Source: MGIIb-P sp963934015
GTDB taxonomy: Archaea > Thermoplasmatota > Poseidoniia > Poseidoniales > Thalassarchaeaceae
Length of the DNA: 64,000 bases
NCBI GenBank assembly: GCA_963934015.1
Contig: CAWVWT010000001.1
Coordinates: forward strand, 62,001 to 126,000
Direction: 5' to 3'
Below are positions 1 to 9,158 of this stretch, piece after piece (positions within the stretch are counted from its first letter, which is position 1; every line of letters begins with the position of its first letter). Both the position numbers and the translations under genes were made by a program. The notes under the pieces are model-generated. The model was given only the letters and a program-made list of their open reading frames with translations. It ran no database searches and was not told the DNA's origin.

Positions 1-1180
1 TTGCAATTAACGTTAGGGCGTAGCAACCATATTCACGATCTCCATTGCTATCACTCAATGCGACATCAGGGGAGAATTGGTACTGTGAGTTGCACTTGAA
101 GATGAAGCCAGATGTATCCACTGCGATATCCATGGTCCCGCCTGCACAGTCACCAGCAGCCCAACTAGCTTCAGTTCCCGATACAGTGATGGGTTTCTGA
201 TCGATTGAGCTGTCATCTCCAGATAGCCCGAACGACATGTCGAGTGTGTAATCGCCGCGTACCCGTACAGGGGTAGTATCCGCATCAGCACTTTCAATGC
301 CAATTCCTACCCATCCACGAATCTCAACATATTCAACGCAAGTCGTGTAACCTGCTTCGCAGTTATTGTCCCCAACTTGGCCCCATGCCTCTTCATCCAC
401 ATCATCGACATCGCGAGAGAGTTCAAGCGTAGGCAGCACCTGTGACGCTGTTTCCCCATCAATAATCACAGATACGGTATAGGGATGTTCAACGGTGTTG
501 ACCAAGCCCAAAGATGTGAAACCATCAAGTTGAATGGCGCTGTTCGCGTAGAAATCGCTAATTTGTAAAGTGAGTAATCCGTATGAGCCAATCATATCTT
601 CTTGATTCATCATCACATTGATTGTTCCACTCCATGTTTCGGCACCATCTTGCGTGACACTTGCGTCGACATTACCACCTTCCCAAGCACCACCGAAGAG
701 GCTGCCACTACTGTGTCGAAGCATCAGAGTCACGGTGTTTTCATCTTCGTGCACTTGGCCGTCGGTGAGGAGAATCCCACCGGAATCGGTTTCCATACCA
801 ATCATCCATACACCACTAGATAAGACCAGCCAACCGACAACAATTGCTGACCATTGTGTGGGTCGAACTGCAGCTCCTGTATTCATTCCGAATTTGACAT
901 AAATCGAGGTGAGGTAGATGGAAGCGACCAGCATACCGAGGACTACCCATCCAAAGAATGGAAACCAATCCATGTATGGCAAGGCAAAAATGGAGGCTAA
1001 AGATGCACCTAACAGCCCAAAACCAGCTGTTCTCGCTGTAGAATCACTAAGGCCAAATGGTGGCGAAGATGCGACTGGGTCGAGTGATTTAGCGATCACT
1101 TCATCAGCCGCCGCAGCGACATCATCCGACCCTGAATCTCCTGTTACTTGCTTGGCCTTTTCGAGTAATCCACCAGACAT
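1..1180 (-). CDS. Membrane protein with exported domain, partial at its C-terminus
   Basis: I read an open frame on the minus strand from ATG at 1178-1180 to the window edge, about 393 codons without a stop; its 3' end lies outside the window. The N-terminal ~40 residues are soluble. Three probable membrane segments follow at roughly residues 45-60, 62-82 and 98-118, and then a long polar, Asp/Gly/Thr-rich beta-type region with few lysines, as expected for an exported domain. The start is supported by GAGGTGA eight bases upstream, which is itself paired in a short hairpin (1187-1201). No family recognised. It heads the minus-strand group of exported proteins at this end of the window. Confidence 0.75.
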   Translation of the reverse strand, partial: MSGGLLEKAKQVTGDSGSDDVAAAADEVIAKSLDPVASSPPFGLSDSTARTAGFGLLGASLASIFALPYMDWFPFFGWVVLGMLVASIYLTSIYVKFGMNTGAAVRPTQWSAIVVGWLVLSSGVWMIGMETDSGGILLTDGQVHEDENTVTLMLRHSSGSLFGGAWEGGNVDASVTQDGAETWSGTINVMMNQEDMIGSYGLLTLQISDFYANSAIQLDGFTSLGLVNTVEHPYTVSVIIDGETASQVLPTLELSRDVDDVDEEAWGQVGDNNCEAGYTTCVEYVEIRGWVGIGIESADADTTPVRVRGDYTLDMSFGLSGDDSSIDQKPITVSGTEASWAAGDCAGGTMDIAVDTSGFIFKCNSQYQFSPDVALSDSNGDREYGCYALTLIA

Positions 1181-1186
1181 AAGTTT

Positions 1187-1201
1187 CACCTCTACGAGGT
1201 G
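1187..1201 (-). promoter_or_regulatory. Start-proximal hairpin masking the ribosome binding site
   Basis: On the minus strand CACCTC pairs with GAGGTG across a 3-base loop (GTA), six bases from the ATG at 1180. The 3' arm is the Shine-Dalgarno sequence itself (GAGGTGA), so folding would hide it. Function is inferred. Confidence 0.55.
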
Positions 1202-1279
1202 TTCCTCGGGCTTGGGGTTATCAAACCGTTGCCTCAATTGACCAATAGGGCCACATTGTGGCCTGAATTGGGATTACCG

Positions 1280-2227
1280 TCAGAATAACGGTTCAAACGG
1301 GGGGCTGGGGACATCTGCCGTCGCTTCGCCATGATCTTCATTGCGTCGCTTGGCTACAAATGCCGCTGCCAGGCCCAACATCATCAAACTCGGGAAGAGT
1401 TCGAAGCCGGGCAAGTAGACACCGCGAATGTAGAGTGTGACCATCTGTGTTTGTGACATCTCGACGCCGCCGCTGCGGATCGAGTGTTCAGAAGTGGTGC
1501 GGAAATCCAACTGGTAGTAATGGTCGGACCAACCTTGCTTCTTGGGTGTGCGCATCATGACGCGCATCTTGACAGGAGGTGCCTTGGATTCAATCCAAGT
1601 GTTGACTTCTGGCAATGAGATTTGGAAGCCAGCGTCTGCGAGTTCGTCGCGGTTGTTCACAGCGATGATGAACTGGTCACGGTTGTTCCCGTCGTTGTAG
1701 ATTCCGAATTCAAAGATGTAGTCGACCTTTGGTCGCAATTGCTTGAATGGTTCATCCGCCTGAATTCGCAGCATTGGGAACTGCTTGACCACAACGACCA
1801 GACTGGTTGTCTGTGAAGTGCAGGTTGGGCAAGGCGCACCATTTGCTTGATCGACTCGAGCCGAGATTGTGACTTGCCGGCTGCCTTCAGCCATCTGGTC
1901 TTCACCGCGGACAACCACTTCGAAAGTGGTGGTGTCACCAGCAGCTACGGTAATGGAACCAGGAGCGGCGTAGGTGAGTCCGGCGGCAGTAATCTGAATG
2001 TTGACCTTCTCGACGTACAGAGTTGGGTTCTGTGCATCACAGTAGGTGGTACCAATTCGGGTATCACCTGGTGCGACATCGATTTCGATGGCGGTGGGTG
2101 AACAGGTTAAGCTGATGTCAGGGTTGATTTGCGCTTCAGCATTGTCAACTGTACCAGCCCAAGTGCTTAGGACGTAGATTGTAATCAGCAAGGTCATTCG
2201 AAAGACGGATTTCACGGGTTCCACCAT
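1280..2227 (-). CDS. Secreted beta-sandwich protein with PGF-like C-terminal anchor
   Basis: 315 residues. An N-terminal signal peptide (hydrophobic core ~residues 10-25) precedes the mature start near AQINPDI. The body has repeated beta-rich segments with the phrase SITVAAGDTTTFEVVVRG, typical of NEW3/CARDB-like immunoglobulin-fold modules. Near the C-terminus LPGFELF is followed by a hydrophobic stretch and KRR, resembling the tripartite PGF-CTERM surface-anchoring signal, although about 18 residues trail the basic cluster, which is unusual. It is a diverged tandem paralogue of the upstream gene (2294-3370): both mature proteins begin with a 'PxIxxTC' motif and share the beta-domain pattern. 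No enzymatic motif seen; likely a cell-surface structural or binding protein. Confidence 0.75.
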   Translation of the reverse strand: MVEPVKSVFRMTLLITIYVLSTWAGTVDNAEAQINPDISLTCSPTAIEIDVAPGDTRIGTTYCDAQNPTLYVEKVNIQITAAGLTYAAPGSITVAAGDTTTFEVVVRGEDQMAEGSRQVTISARVDQANGAPCPTCTSQTTSLVVVVKQFPMLRIQADEPFKQLRPKVDYIFEFGIYNDGNNRDQFIIAVNNRDELADAGFQISLPEVNTWIESKAPPVKMRVMMRTPKKQGWSDHYYQLDFRTTSEHSIRSGGVEMSQTQMVTLYIRGVYLPGFELFPSLMMLGLAAAFVAKRRNEDHGEATADVPSPPFEPLF

Positions 2228-2230
2228 AGG

Positions 2231-2248
2231 TGTCCTGCCCCTCAGGCA
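2231..2248 (-). promoter_or_regulatory. Weak start-proximal hairpin
   Basis: CCTG and CAGG arms with a 5-base loop, extendable by two pairs across a bulge, lie three bases upstream of the ATG at 2227. It has the same position as the stronger hairpins at other exported genes but is only four contiguous pairs. Confidence 0.3.
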
Positions 2249-2293
2249 TACATAAGCGTTCGCAGGCTAAGGTCAAAACGATGTATGCAGCCG

Positions 2294-3370
2294 TTAGAAT
2301 TCAAAATTATCAAGGTCGTCGAGTTCACCATCTAAATCATCGAGTTCGGTATCCAAATCTTCGAGTTCAAAGTCCTCCTCGAAATCATCCTCATCCTCTT
2401 CATCCTCATCATCCAGTTCATTTAGATGCGATTGAGATGCCTTATTGGCACGCTTTGTGACACTTCTGACAATGGCAAACAGGAACAAAACTCCGAGAGT
2501 GCCCGCAGCGATATAGGCCCAGGTCGGAATGTTCATTGCGGTCAAATCGAGGATGTTTTCTTCGGGGGCAGTCGTATTGATGATTAATGTGACATCAACG
2601 GATTCCGAATTATCAAAACTCGATTTGATCCGAATGATGATGGAAAGAGATTCATCCTCCATGTTCGGATTGGGTGTGAATCTAAGGGTGTATGTCGCCG
2701 AGCCGCCGTCGGAATCAATCGTGTCACCTTGCCCTGAATTAGTAATGTTCCAGCCAATATTTCGCTCATCGAGAACTACTGAATTTTGGATGGACACTGT
2801 CAGGTCATCATCGACATTTCCGTCGTTCGCAATCATGACACTTGCCGACATGGGCTGCATAAGTTCCGAGGACAGGATCATCGAGGAGGGTTGGGATGTC
2901 ACACTCAAGTCGACGAACTCAGCCACTTGTGCCACGATATTGGTTTCATCGGATGGGAAAAATATCTCAAGGAAATCTGCTAAGGTCGGAGAGCCTTGAA
3001 TAGAGGTGACTTGAACAGAGACTGTCATGTTGTAAACCGTCGAAGCCAGTGAATCACTCGACACAGAAATCTGAATGGTTTGCTCGTCTCCAGCCGCCAA
3101 TGTCAATGATTCTGGACCTGCCACTGAAAGACCGTCTCCATCGTAATCAATTTCGATTTCCTCATTGAATGACGAAGGGTTTTCAATCGTACAAGTCGCG
3201 ACACCTTGTGCGCCTCCTGAATTGACTTCTAAGTCGAGTGGAGTCTCTTCGTTAACACAGGTGATTTCAATACCCGGCAAAGGGCTGTCTTGGGCTGTAA
3301 CTGAATAACACGACAGCGACGAAACAAGGAGGATGGTAACGAGGAACAATGTCCACTTGGGCATCGACAT
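2294..3370 (-). CDS. Secreted, membrane-anchored beta-sandwich protein with acidic tail
   Basis: 358 residues. Signal peptide over the first ~26 residues (MSMPKWTLFLVTILLV...). Two or three beta-rich modules follow, the first with paired cysteines (TCVNEE...ATCTIE) and the recurrent LTLAAGDEQTIQISV pattern of NEW3/CARDB-like folds. A membrane segment at about residues 285-305 precedes a cytoplasmic tail composed largely of Asp/Glu/Leu (DDEDEEDEDD-type runs). It is paralogous to the downstream gene at 1280-2227, 66 bases away. ATG codons at 3370 and 3364 are both possible. The acidic tail may bind cations or a basic partner; function unknown. Confidence 0.75.
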   Translation of the reverse strand: MSMPKWTLFLVTILLVSSLSCYSVTAQDSPLPGIEITCVNEETPLDLEVNSGGAQGVATCTIENPSSFNEEIEIDYDGDGLSVAGPESLTLAAGDEQTIQISVSSDSLASTVYNMTVSVQVTSIQGSPTLADFLEIFFPSDETNIVAQVAEFVDLSVTSQPSSMILSSELMQPMSASVMIANDGNVDDDLTVSIQNSVVLDERNIGWNITNSGQGDTIDSDGGSATYTLRFTPNPNMEDESLSIIIRIKSSFDNSESVDVTLIINTTAPEENILDLTAMNIPTWAYIAAGTLGVLFLFAIVRSVTKRANKASQSHLNELDDEDEEDEDDFEEDFELEDLDTELDDLDGELDDLDNFEF

Positions 3371-3420
3371 CGACCTTCGGTGGAGTGCCTTTGTTCAAGA
3401 GGGTTGGCGTCAAAAGTAGG

Positions 3421-3495
3421 TGGACCCCACCGGATTTGAACCGGTGGCCACCCGGTTATGAGCCGGGTGCTCTAACCAGACTAAGCTAGGGGTCC
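3421..3495 (-). tRNA. tRNA with CAT anticodon (elongator Met or Ile2)
   Basis: The minus strand folds into a full cloverleaf: acceptor GGACCCC/GGGGTCC, anticodon stem CCCGG/CCGGG around loop CTCATAA, T-arm ACCGG/CCGGT with TTCAAAT, discriminator A, no encoded CCA and no intron. The anticodon stem lacks the three consecutive G:C pairs in the initiator arrangement, so this is not initiator tRNA. Met and Ile2 (agmatidine-modified CAT) cannot be separated by eye. Confidence 0.93.
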
Positions 3496-3529
3496 TAAAT
3501 GCCGGGGGGATGCCGGAGCACTTCAGCCT

Positions 3530-4789
3530 TCACACGCCGGCCATCGCTTCATTGATGGCATTCTCAGCGGCTTCGCGGCAATCTTCAGGTACGAACAATA
3601 AGATGTCATTTAGGGGTGCTGTGATACTGGCAACAATCGCACTCACTTCACTGATGTCACGACCATCTTCAATTCGAATTCCATCGGTGTAAGGCCGGTA
3701 ACCTTCCTTGTGTACACGAGTGACAATCATGTCTTCGTCGGGATTGTGACCCGCATCGGTCAGAATTTGCTCAATATTGCTTTTCGCCCCCCAGTAGGCA
3801 ACTTCTGTGAGGTTGCGCACGCGTACACGCTTGTGCATTCCTGACCGACTGGCGAGTAATCCAGCCCACTTTGACAGAGCCGGATCATCGTGTGTAACGA
3901 AGGCTGTAAGTTCAGCATGAATCAGGCTGTCCGTCAGTGCGAGGTAATTCCGGACAGAGAGATTTTCATCCATCAGCATTCGATTCATTCGAACACTGAC
4001 AGTCATCGTTCCAGCCTGCACCAACTCACGTGCACGCACGAGGGCGCGAATGACATATGCTGTTGTGAGCATGTTCAATTTGTGGAAGTAGACATTGTGA
4101 TACATGTTGTAACGCATCATGAGATAGGATTCGACTTCAGCCACACCCCCGCGGGTGACCATGAGGTGACCATCTTCGTCAATGCGCAGAGCGCGGAAAA
4201 TTCTGAACACATCAAACGTGCCAATTTTAGCGCCTGTATTGATTTGATCCCGCATCAGATAATCTAGTCGATCGACATCTAATTGGCTGCTAACAATATC
4301 ATGCAAAACCGGGAACTCACAAGTCCCATCGAGAATCGAGAACAAGCGAGACAAGCCATCTTCACCAATCAATTTGATGAGAGCCTGGCGGAGATCGTTG
4401 TCAGGGTCTTCAAGGATCAATCTACCCCACTTTTCGTGGTGGTTGTAATTGGCAAAAACACGCTCACTCTCAAGCGCATGGCTGAAGGGTGGGTGGCCTA
4501 TATCGTGCAGCAGTGCAGCATACCGAACAAGGCGTGCATCTTCAGGGGTGATTCGACCAGGATTAACAGTTTCCAAATGTTCGAGGAGAACACCGGCGAG
4601 GTGGTGTGCACCCAAACTGTGAACGAACCGTGTGTGTGTCGCGGTTGGGAATACATAGTGACATGTTGCCAACTGCTTGATATCACGCAGGCGCTGGAAT
4701 GTTCGTGTGTCGACCAAACTGCTAGTATCGTCATCCAACACAATGTCTCTGTGGACATTGTCGCGCACTACCCGGTCATGTTCTGCCAT
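3530..4789 (-). CDS. HD-domain phosphohydrolase (dNTPase/SAMHD1-like, COG1078 type)
   Basis: 419 residues. The N-terminal region contains the HD-domain metal ligands in order: His in TRFVHSLG (~res 60), the His-Asp pair in LLHDIGH (~res 95) and Asp in SQLDVDRLDYLM (~res 170). The RTFQRLRDIKQLATCHYVFP segment is typical of the dGTPase/SAMHD1-like branch, whose members hydrolyse dNTPs to deoxynucleosides and triphosphate; substrate here is inferred. GAGGTGA stands seven bases before the ATG and there is no start-proximal hairpin. It begins nine bases after the lipoprotein gene and is followed by tRNA-Met(CAT), so it is probably the last coding gene of a four-gene minus-strand unit beginning with the subtilase. 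Confidence 0.88.
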   Translation of the reverse strand: MAEHDRVVRDNVHRDIVLDDDTSSLVDTRTFQRLRDIKQLATCHYVFPTATHTRFVHSLGAHHLAGVLLEHLETVNPGRITPEDARLVRYAALLHDIGHPPFSHALESERVFANYNHHEKWGRLILEDPDNDLRQALIKLIGEDGLSRLFSILDGTCEFPVLHDIVSSQLDVDRLDYLMRDQINTGAKIGTFDVFRIFRALRIDEDGHLMVTRGGVAEVESYLMMRYNMYHNVYFHKLNMLTTAYVIRALVRARELVQAGTMTVSVRMNRMLMDENLSVRNYLALTDSLIHAELTAFVTHDDPALSKWAGLLASRSGMHKRVRVRNLTEVAYWGAKSNIEQILTDAGHNPDEDMIVTRVHKEGYRPYTDGIRIEDGRDISEVSAIVASITAPLNDILLFVPEDCREAAENAINEAMAGV

Positions 4790-4798
4790 ATTTTCACC

Positions 4799-6259
4799 TC
4801 AAAGTGTTTCTGGGCCACCAACTGGCATCACTGTCAACTCCGCCACGTTTCCACGTAGGGTTGGTCCTTCTATCATTGTCGCAAAAATACCGATGTCCTG
4901 TAAATTGTGTGATAGACCAAACCAAGGACGACCGTATTGATCTACGGACATGTCGAGGAAATCACCCAACCCACCACATCGATTGTAACCGCATCCAGCC
5001 TCTGTATCGAGAGGGTCACCTGGTTGATTGATTTGGACAGTTGTCATTAGAGGGGCATCACTGAAGGCATCCGTCATGATGGTTAGGTAACCATTCCAAA
5101 TGTCGTTTCCTGTATCGCCAACGTAACCAAAGGCGACACGGCCCGAATCCCCAGCTGTGACCACTGGGAAACCTGTGCCCTTCAAACCGATTGGCGGTGC
5201 AATCATCATTGCCTCACTCCAGGAGTCACCTTCATCCAAGGAGTAGGCATAGTAGGGCATGTCATCAGCACCCATCCACATGGCGTGCACATTGTTGTCC
5301 GTGTCAATGGCAACTTGTGCTTCTTCGGCATTCCAAGTGGCTGCAGTACCTGATTCAGATGTTGGTAAAACATGCTCTGTCCAAGTTAGACCGCCGTTGG
5401 TGCTTCTGTAAATCGAATATCCCTCTCCATTACAACCGATTTGACCACGGTAGAAATTACCATTTTCTGCACCTTCAAGGTGTGCACTAAGACCACCACT
5501 TTGACAGGACAACGGAGCACCAGGAACCTCGGGGCTCCAATTCCACCCACCATCCACACTGAATGAGCAGAGTGGGGCCGGTGCATTTCCATTGACACAG
5601 TAAACCCATGTTGTCGGATGTAGGGCAGCACCGGGTGCAGAGGTGATGGTCTGGTGATCCTGTACCGAATATGGCGAGGTAGTAAGGTCGACAAGTCGCC
5701 AAGAGTTGCCTTCATCATCTGACCATTCAACGGTCATTGCAGCCAAGGCATGCATGTCGAATTTCATAATCCTGTCAGTCCATTTATCGACGTAGATATA
5801 CGGGTCATTGCTGCTCACAACAGGAATTAGCGGGTCATACACGTCAGCGCAGGAATAATCATTGAGATTGGTCATTTCAATCAGGCCTGTACACTGAACC
5901 ACAGCGGTAGCACCACCCACGCCATTGCCCCAACTGGACATGTACAAATTGTCTGCAGAAGTGATGCCGATGGTCGGCTCAAAAGTACTCATTCCGATGC
6001 CGAAATAGGAGCCGTTGGCCCAAAATGGTGCATTGTCGCCCGTCAGGTTGGCAGTAATATTGGCAGCCATAACCGCTGACTCATTCATCGCATCTACAGC
6101 CCCATCGTAGTGATACCAAGTTGTGGCCGGGATTTCACGGTCAAAATCAAATGGTGTTGGTTCAATGGATGCTGGCTTTTCTTCCGCACCAAAGCAACCA
6201 GACAGGGTGGAACAGAGCATTAGGATGGTCAGAAACAGTGCAAATTGACCCCGTTTCAT
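4799..6259 (-). CDS. BNR/Asp-box beta-propeller lipoprotein
   Basis: Start placed at ATG 6257-6259 (GGAGGG upstream); an earlier in-frame ATG at 6301 would add 14 polar residues in front of the signal peptide. 486 residues. The signal peptide ends in a lipobox, LSGC, with Cys22 as the likely lipidated residue. The body carries at least four Asp-box motifs of S-x-(D/N)-x-G-x-(S/T/N)-W type (SDDEGNSW, SVDGGWNW, STNGGLTW, SLDEGDSW), marking a sialidase-like propeller. Catalytic sialidase residues were not identified, so binding rather than hydrolysis is equally likely. It lies 16 bases downstream of a membrane-protein gene and appears co-transcribed with the subtilase. Confidence 0.8.
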   Translation of the reverse strand: MKRGQFALFLTILMLCSTLSGCFGAEEKPASIEPTPFDFDREIPATTWYHYDGAVDAMNESAVMAANITANLTGDNAPFWANGSYFGIGMSTFEPTIGITSADNLYMSSWGNGVGGATAVVQCTGLIEMTNLNDYSCADVYDPLIPVVSSNDPYIYVDKWTDRIMKFDMHALAAMTVEWSDDEGNSWRLVDLTTSPYSVQDHQTITSAPGAALHPTTWVYCVNGNAPAPLCSFSVDGGWNWSPEVPGAPLSCQSGGLSAHLEGAENGNFYRGQIGCNGEGYSIYRSTNGGLTWTEHVLPTSESGTAATWNAEEAQVAIDTDNNVHAMWMGADDMPYYAYSLDEGDSWSEAMMIAPPIGLKGTGFPVVTAGDSGRVAFGYVGDTGNDIWNGYLTIMTDAFSDAPLMTTVQINQPGDPLDTEAGCGYNRCGGLGDFLDMSVDQYGRPWFGLSHNLQDIGIFATMIEGPTLRGNVAELTVMPVGGPETL

Positions 6260-6269
6260 GGTGTGCCCT

Positions 6270-6287
6270 CCGGCCCTATGGGGCCGG
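6270..6287 (-). promoter_or_regulatory. Start-proximal 7-bp hairpin before lipoprotein gene
   Basis: On the minus strand CCGGCCC pairs perfectly with GGGCCGG around loop CATA. The 3' arm runs straight into GGAGGG, the ribosome binding site of the gene starting at 6259; the 5' part overlaps the stop codon region of the upstream gene. No U-tract follows, which argues against a terminator. Confidence 0.6.
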
Positions 6288-7121
6288 GTTCTCGGCTTCA
6301 ACCCGACGGTTCGCTCGAAACCTCAGCCAAAGCACTGCAGGTACTGAGATTGCGAAGATGGAGGCAAACCAAGTAAGGATAGAACCCACAATGACACCGT
6401 ATTCAGGCAAAGTGTGTGTAGCCAATAGGGCATAGAAACTGACTGACATCGCACCGAGCATCATCGGACCAACTGCTCCACAGGGTACATCTTCGCCCTG
6501 CGATATCCAGAGTGCCACCATGCTGGTCAGGAAAATTGCAGGGAATACCGACGCCATTCCAGCCAACAATGGCGAGCCGAGCTGTGAGAACCAAACCGCC
6601 ACCCCAATCGCTGTGGCCGCTGCAACACCACGCATTGCCAATGTCACTGGACTCACTTGATTTTGACCTCGTGGTGCAGACCGATGCTCAAGGGTAATCC
6701 ACAAGCCGAGTATGAGGCCAATTAGCAAGGCAGCAAGTCCCACGGCCATCGTGGCTTTGTCGGAAAAGAAGGAGACTGAGATTGCTGCACCCGCAAACCA
6801 GACACTGAGGTTGATACTGGTAATGGTAGCCAAACGCTTGCCAAATGTCCAGTCGGGAATCTGAGGTGGGACTGTACGCCACAACCACAAGAAAATTGCG
6901 TTGAGCAACATGCCCACGGGCACCATACCCATTGCAGATTGGAATTCTGAATTCGTTGGATCAGCCAGCCATATGAAAGCAGCCGCAGGAACTATTGTGG
7001 TCGGAATCGTACCCAAAATTCCGCCGATGAGTCCACCAAATCTCTCGATGGCTATCGTCACCGCAATGGCGACAAGACCAGCCAGTAGTGCAGCCAGTAG
7101 AATCTGGCCTTGTGGATTCAT
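6276..7121 (-). CDS. Multi-pass membrane protein of unknown function
   Basis: 281 residues with about eight hydrophobic segments starting at residue 7 (ILLAALLAGLVAIAVTIAI), including a GGLIGGILGTIP glycine-rich turn and conserved-looking TTIVPAAAFIWLADP. No signal peptide apart from the first membrane helix. The arrangement resembles small permease or DUF-type inner-membrane families, but I do not recognise the family. The ATG is two bases after the subtilase stop codon (GAGGATTAGGA acts as ribosome binding site), so the two are translationally coupled; it may assist export, maturation or transport for the subtilase or lipoprotein. Confidence 0.75.
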   Translation of the reverse strand: MNPQGQILLAALLAGLVAIAVTIAIERFGGLIGGILGTIPTTIVPAAAFIWLADPTNSEFQSAMGMVPVGMLLNAIFLWLWRTVPPQIPDWTFGKRLATITSINLSVWFAGAAISVSFFSDKATMAVGLAALLIGLILGLWITLEHRSAPRGQNQVSPVTLAMRGVAAATAIGVAVWFSQLGSPLLAGMASVFPAIFLTSMVALWISQGEDVPCGAVGPMMLGAMSVSFYALLATHTLPEYGVIVGSILTWFASIFAISVPAVLWLRFRANRRVEAENPAP

Positions 7122-7123
7122 TC

Positions 7124-9073
7124 CTAATCCTCATGTTCAGCGTCTGCCATCGCTTCCTCAAACACGTGCAAGGAAGGATCACGCAGGTTTTGCAACTGCA
7201 TGAAGAGTACGACGGCCGCAGCAATCGAGAGGATGAGTAGGAAGGAAAGGCCGCCGACAACCATGCCTGTACTGAGGAATTCTGAGTCTTCCTGAACGGT
7301 TGCCTTCTCACTGCCCATGATGTGCAAGTGAGTCACGACATTTGCACTTGAATTTGTATTCTGCAAAGCGCGAACCATCAATGTTTGATTGCCCTCAATG
7401 GTGTTTCCAGGTAAATATTTGAGACGATCGACAAACATGGAATGTTTAATTTCAAACGATGAATCTCCCGACTCGAAATCTTCCAAATCCATCCACTCAT
7501 CGCGCATATCCCAAGTGCGCCATTGGATCTTTTCTGCCGCACCATCAATGGTGAATGTGATCGACTGACCTTGACCAACGTGTACCTTGTTGTCACCCAT
7601 GATGGAAGTGGATAGATTCACAGCAACCATATCGGTGAATCCGTAGACTTGATTGGCCGCTTCCATGACTGCTGGATGAGCACGAACTTCACCATGACCA
7701 TACACGTTGTTTTGTCGAGGCTTGAGTGAGGTTGCATCTGCTTCACAGGGTTGGTTTGCACCTTTGTGATGGCACTGCCTGTACTCAGAGGTCTCCTGCA
7801 TGATATTACGTACATCAAAAGGTGAGAGTTCGGGATTAGCCTGATACATCAAAGCGGCAACCCCGGCCGCACCTGGTGTAGCCATACTAGTGCCGGACAT
7901 CCCCGTGTAACCAGTCACTGAGTTGGCTTCAACCGACATCACATCGGAACCCACGAACGCAATGTTTGGCTTGATACGACCCTCTTCAGTTGGCCCCTCG
8001 CTAGAATAGATTGCGATCCCGGGTTGTTCACCCTTGTCGAGCGCACCTACTGTGATGACATCCTCCGCACTCCCTGGTGTGCCGATTGTCGCTGGCCCAG
8101 CACTGTTACCGGCTGCGATGAACAACGCGATTCCAGAACGAGCCACCTCATTGGCCATACGCGCAACACTCTCTTCCTCAGCACTGGTCATTTCGATGAC
8201 ACCTGGCCCACCCAAACTCATACTTGCAGCACGGATGTTGAATTCATGGCGCATGTCCACTGTCCATTCCATGCCCATCATGACACCTGCGAATGAACCA
8301 GAGCCACCACCATCGAGAACCTTGACGCCGACCAGTTGAGCTTGTGGTGCCATGCCCGTGTGCTCGTACGTAGGCGCACCAGTACCGGCTGTAGTGCCAG
8401 CACAATGTGAACCGTGGCCGTGGTCATCGTATGGGAAGACTTCAGTGCCGTTGGTTGAACCTGCATTGTTCACTACATCATAGAATGCAATAATCTTCGG
8501 ATCATTGGTGGAATTATCATCATCCATATCATCGAGGCCTACGTGATTTCCATCAATGCCTGTATCAATAATGGCGACGACACTGCCTGCACCATCGTAT
8601 CCAGTCGCTTCATACACATCCCAAACGCCGTGCGTATCCTTGACATCTGAGTTGGCGATTTCCAAGATTCCATCCAGTTCGACCATCACGACGCCAGGCA
8701 GTACAGAAAGTGCTTCGATGCGCTCTACAGGAACAGAACCTGCGATACTGTCAATCAGATGGAAGGTGTGGAGGTGAACGAAATTGACTTCGTCGGTAAG
8801 GAGGCGCTCATCAACCTGTGTGGGCAGGTGGTCAAAATCAACGATGACATCGATACGGCCTTCTTCATCAACCCACTCATACTGAGTGTTGTCAATCGCA
8901 ATCCAAATGTTGTCCTGAATACCATCCTTGTCCATATCCATCAGTGTATCTTCCCACCAAGGAACCTCTTCAAAATCAGTGGATGGAATCGGTGTAGCGG
9001 CAGCCAGCATCGGTAAAACGAACAGACCAATCGCGGCAATGGTAAGTAGACTTCGAGCGCGGTCAGAGTGCAT
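7124..9073 (-). CDS. Secreted, membrane-anchored subtilisin-like serine protease (S8)
   Basis: Start placed at ATG 9071-9073, giving a compact signal peptide (MHSDRARSLLTIAAIG); ATG at 9115 would add 14 residues. About 649 residues. The order is: signal peptide, an I9-type propeptide-like region (IDVIVDFDHL...VERIEALSVLPGVVMVELDG), and an S8 catalytic domain with Asp in AIIDTGIDG, His in DDHGHGSHCAG and Ser in GMSGTSMATPGA. A C-terminal beta region, one membrane helix (~res 600-625) and a short cytoplasmic tail follow. All triad residues are present, so an active extracellular protease anchored to the membrane is expected, able to digest protein outside the cell. First gene of a minus-strand operon with 7121, 6259 and 4789. 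Confidence 0.93.
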   Translation of the reverse strand: MHSDRARSLLTIAAIGLFVLPMLAAATPIPSTDFEEVPWWEDTLMDMDKDGIQDNIWIAIDNTQYEWVDEEGRIDVIVDFDHLPTQVDERLLTDEVNFVHLHTFHLIDSIAGSVPVERIEALSVLPGVVMVELDGILEIANSDVKDTHGVWDVYEATGYDGAGSVVAIIDTGIDGNHVGLDDMDDDNSTNDPKIIAFYDVVNNAGSTNGTEVFPYDDHGHGSHCAGTTAGTGAPTYEHTGMAPQAQLVGVKVLDGGGSGSFAGVMMGMEWTVDMRHEFNIRAASMSLGGPGVIEMTSAEEESVARMANEVARSGIALFIAAGNSAGPATIGTPGSAEDVITVGALDKGEQPGIAIYSSEGPTEEGRIKPNIAFVGSDVMSVEANSVTGYTGMSGTSMATPGAAGVAALMYQANPELSPFDVRNIMQETSEYRQCHHKGANQPCEADATSLKPRQNNVYGHGEVRAHPAVMEAANQVYGFTDMVAVNLSTSIMGDNKVHVGQGQSITFTIDGAAEKIQWRTWDMRDEWMDLEDFESGDSSFEIKHSMFVDRLKYLPGNTIEGNQTLMVRALQNTNSSANVVTHLHIMGSEKATVQEDSEFLSTGMVVGGLSFLLILSIAAAVVLFMQLQNLRDPSLHVFEEAMADAEHED

Positions 9074-9077
9074 GGTA

Positions 9078-9092
9078 TCACCCTTCGGGTGA
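9078..9092 (-). promoter_or_regulatory. Start-proximal hairpin sequestering subtilase ribosome binding site
   Basis: Minus-strand TCACCC-GAA-GGGTGA, a perfect 6-bp stem with a 3-base loop, four bases before the ATG at 9073. The 3' arm is the Shine-Dalgarno sequence GGGTGA. Confidence 0.65.
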
Positions 9093-9142
9093 ATGGTCTG
9101 ATTATTCAAGGACACGGTTCCATGGAATGGGTTCTATTGAAG

Positions 9143-9158
9143 GACTCAGGGGTGAGTC
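9143..9158 (+). promoter_or_regulatory. Start-proximal hairpin before exported protein gene
   Basis: GACTCA-GGGG-TGAGTC, a perfect 6-bp stem with a 4-base loop. The ribosome binding site GGTGA is partly in the loop and partly in the 3' arm, ending ten bases before the ATG at 9166. It lies only 50 bases from the minus-strand hairpin of the divergent subtilase gene, with different arm sequences. Confidence 0.65.

Noticed and set aside
3421..3495. Initiator tRNA-Met
   Set aside because: The anticodon stem lacks the three G:C pairs in initiator orientation and the acceptor begins with a normal G:C pair.
4799..6259. Calling the BNR lipoprotein a sialidase
   Set aside because: Asp-boxes mark the propeller fold, but the catalytic Arg triad, Tyr and Glu were not identified.
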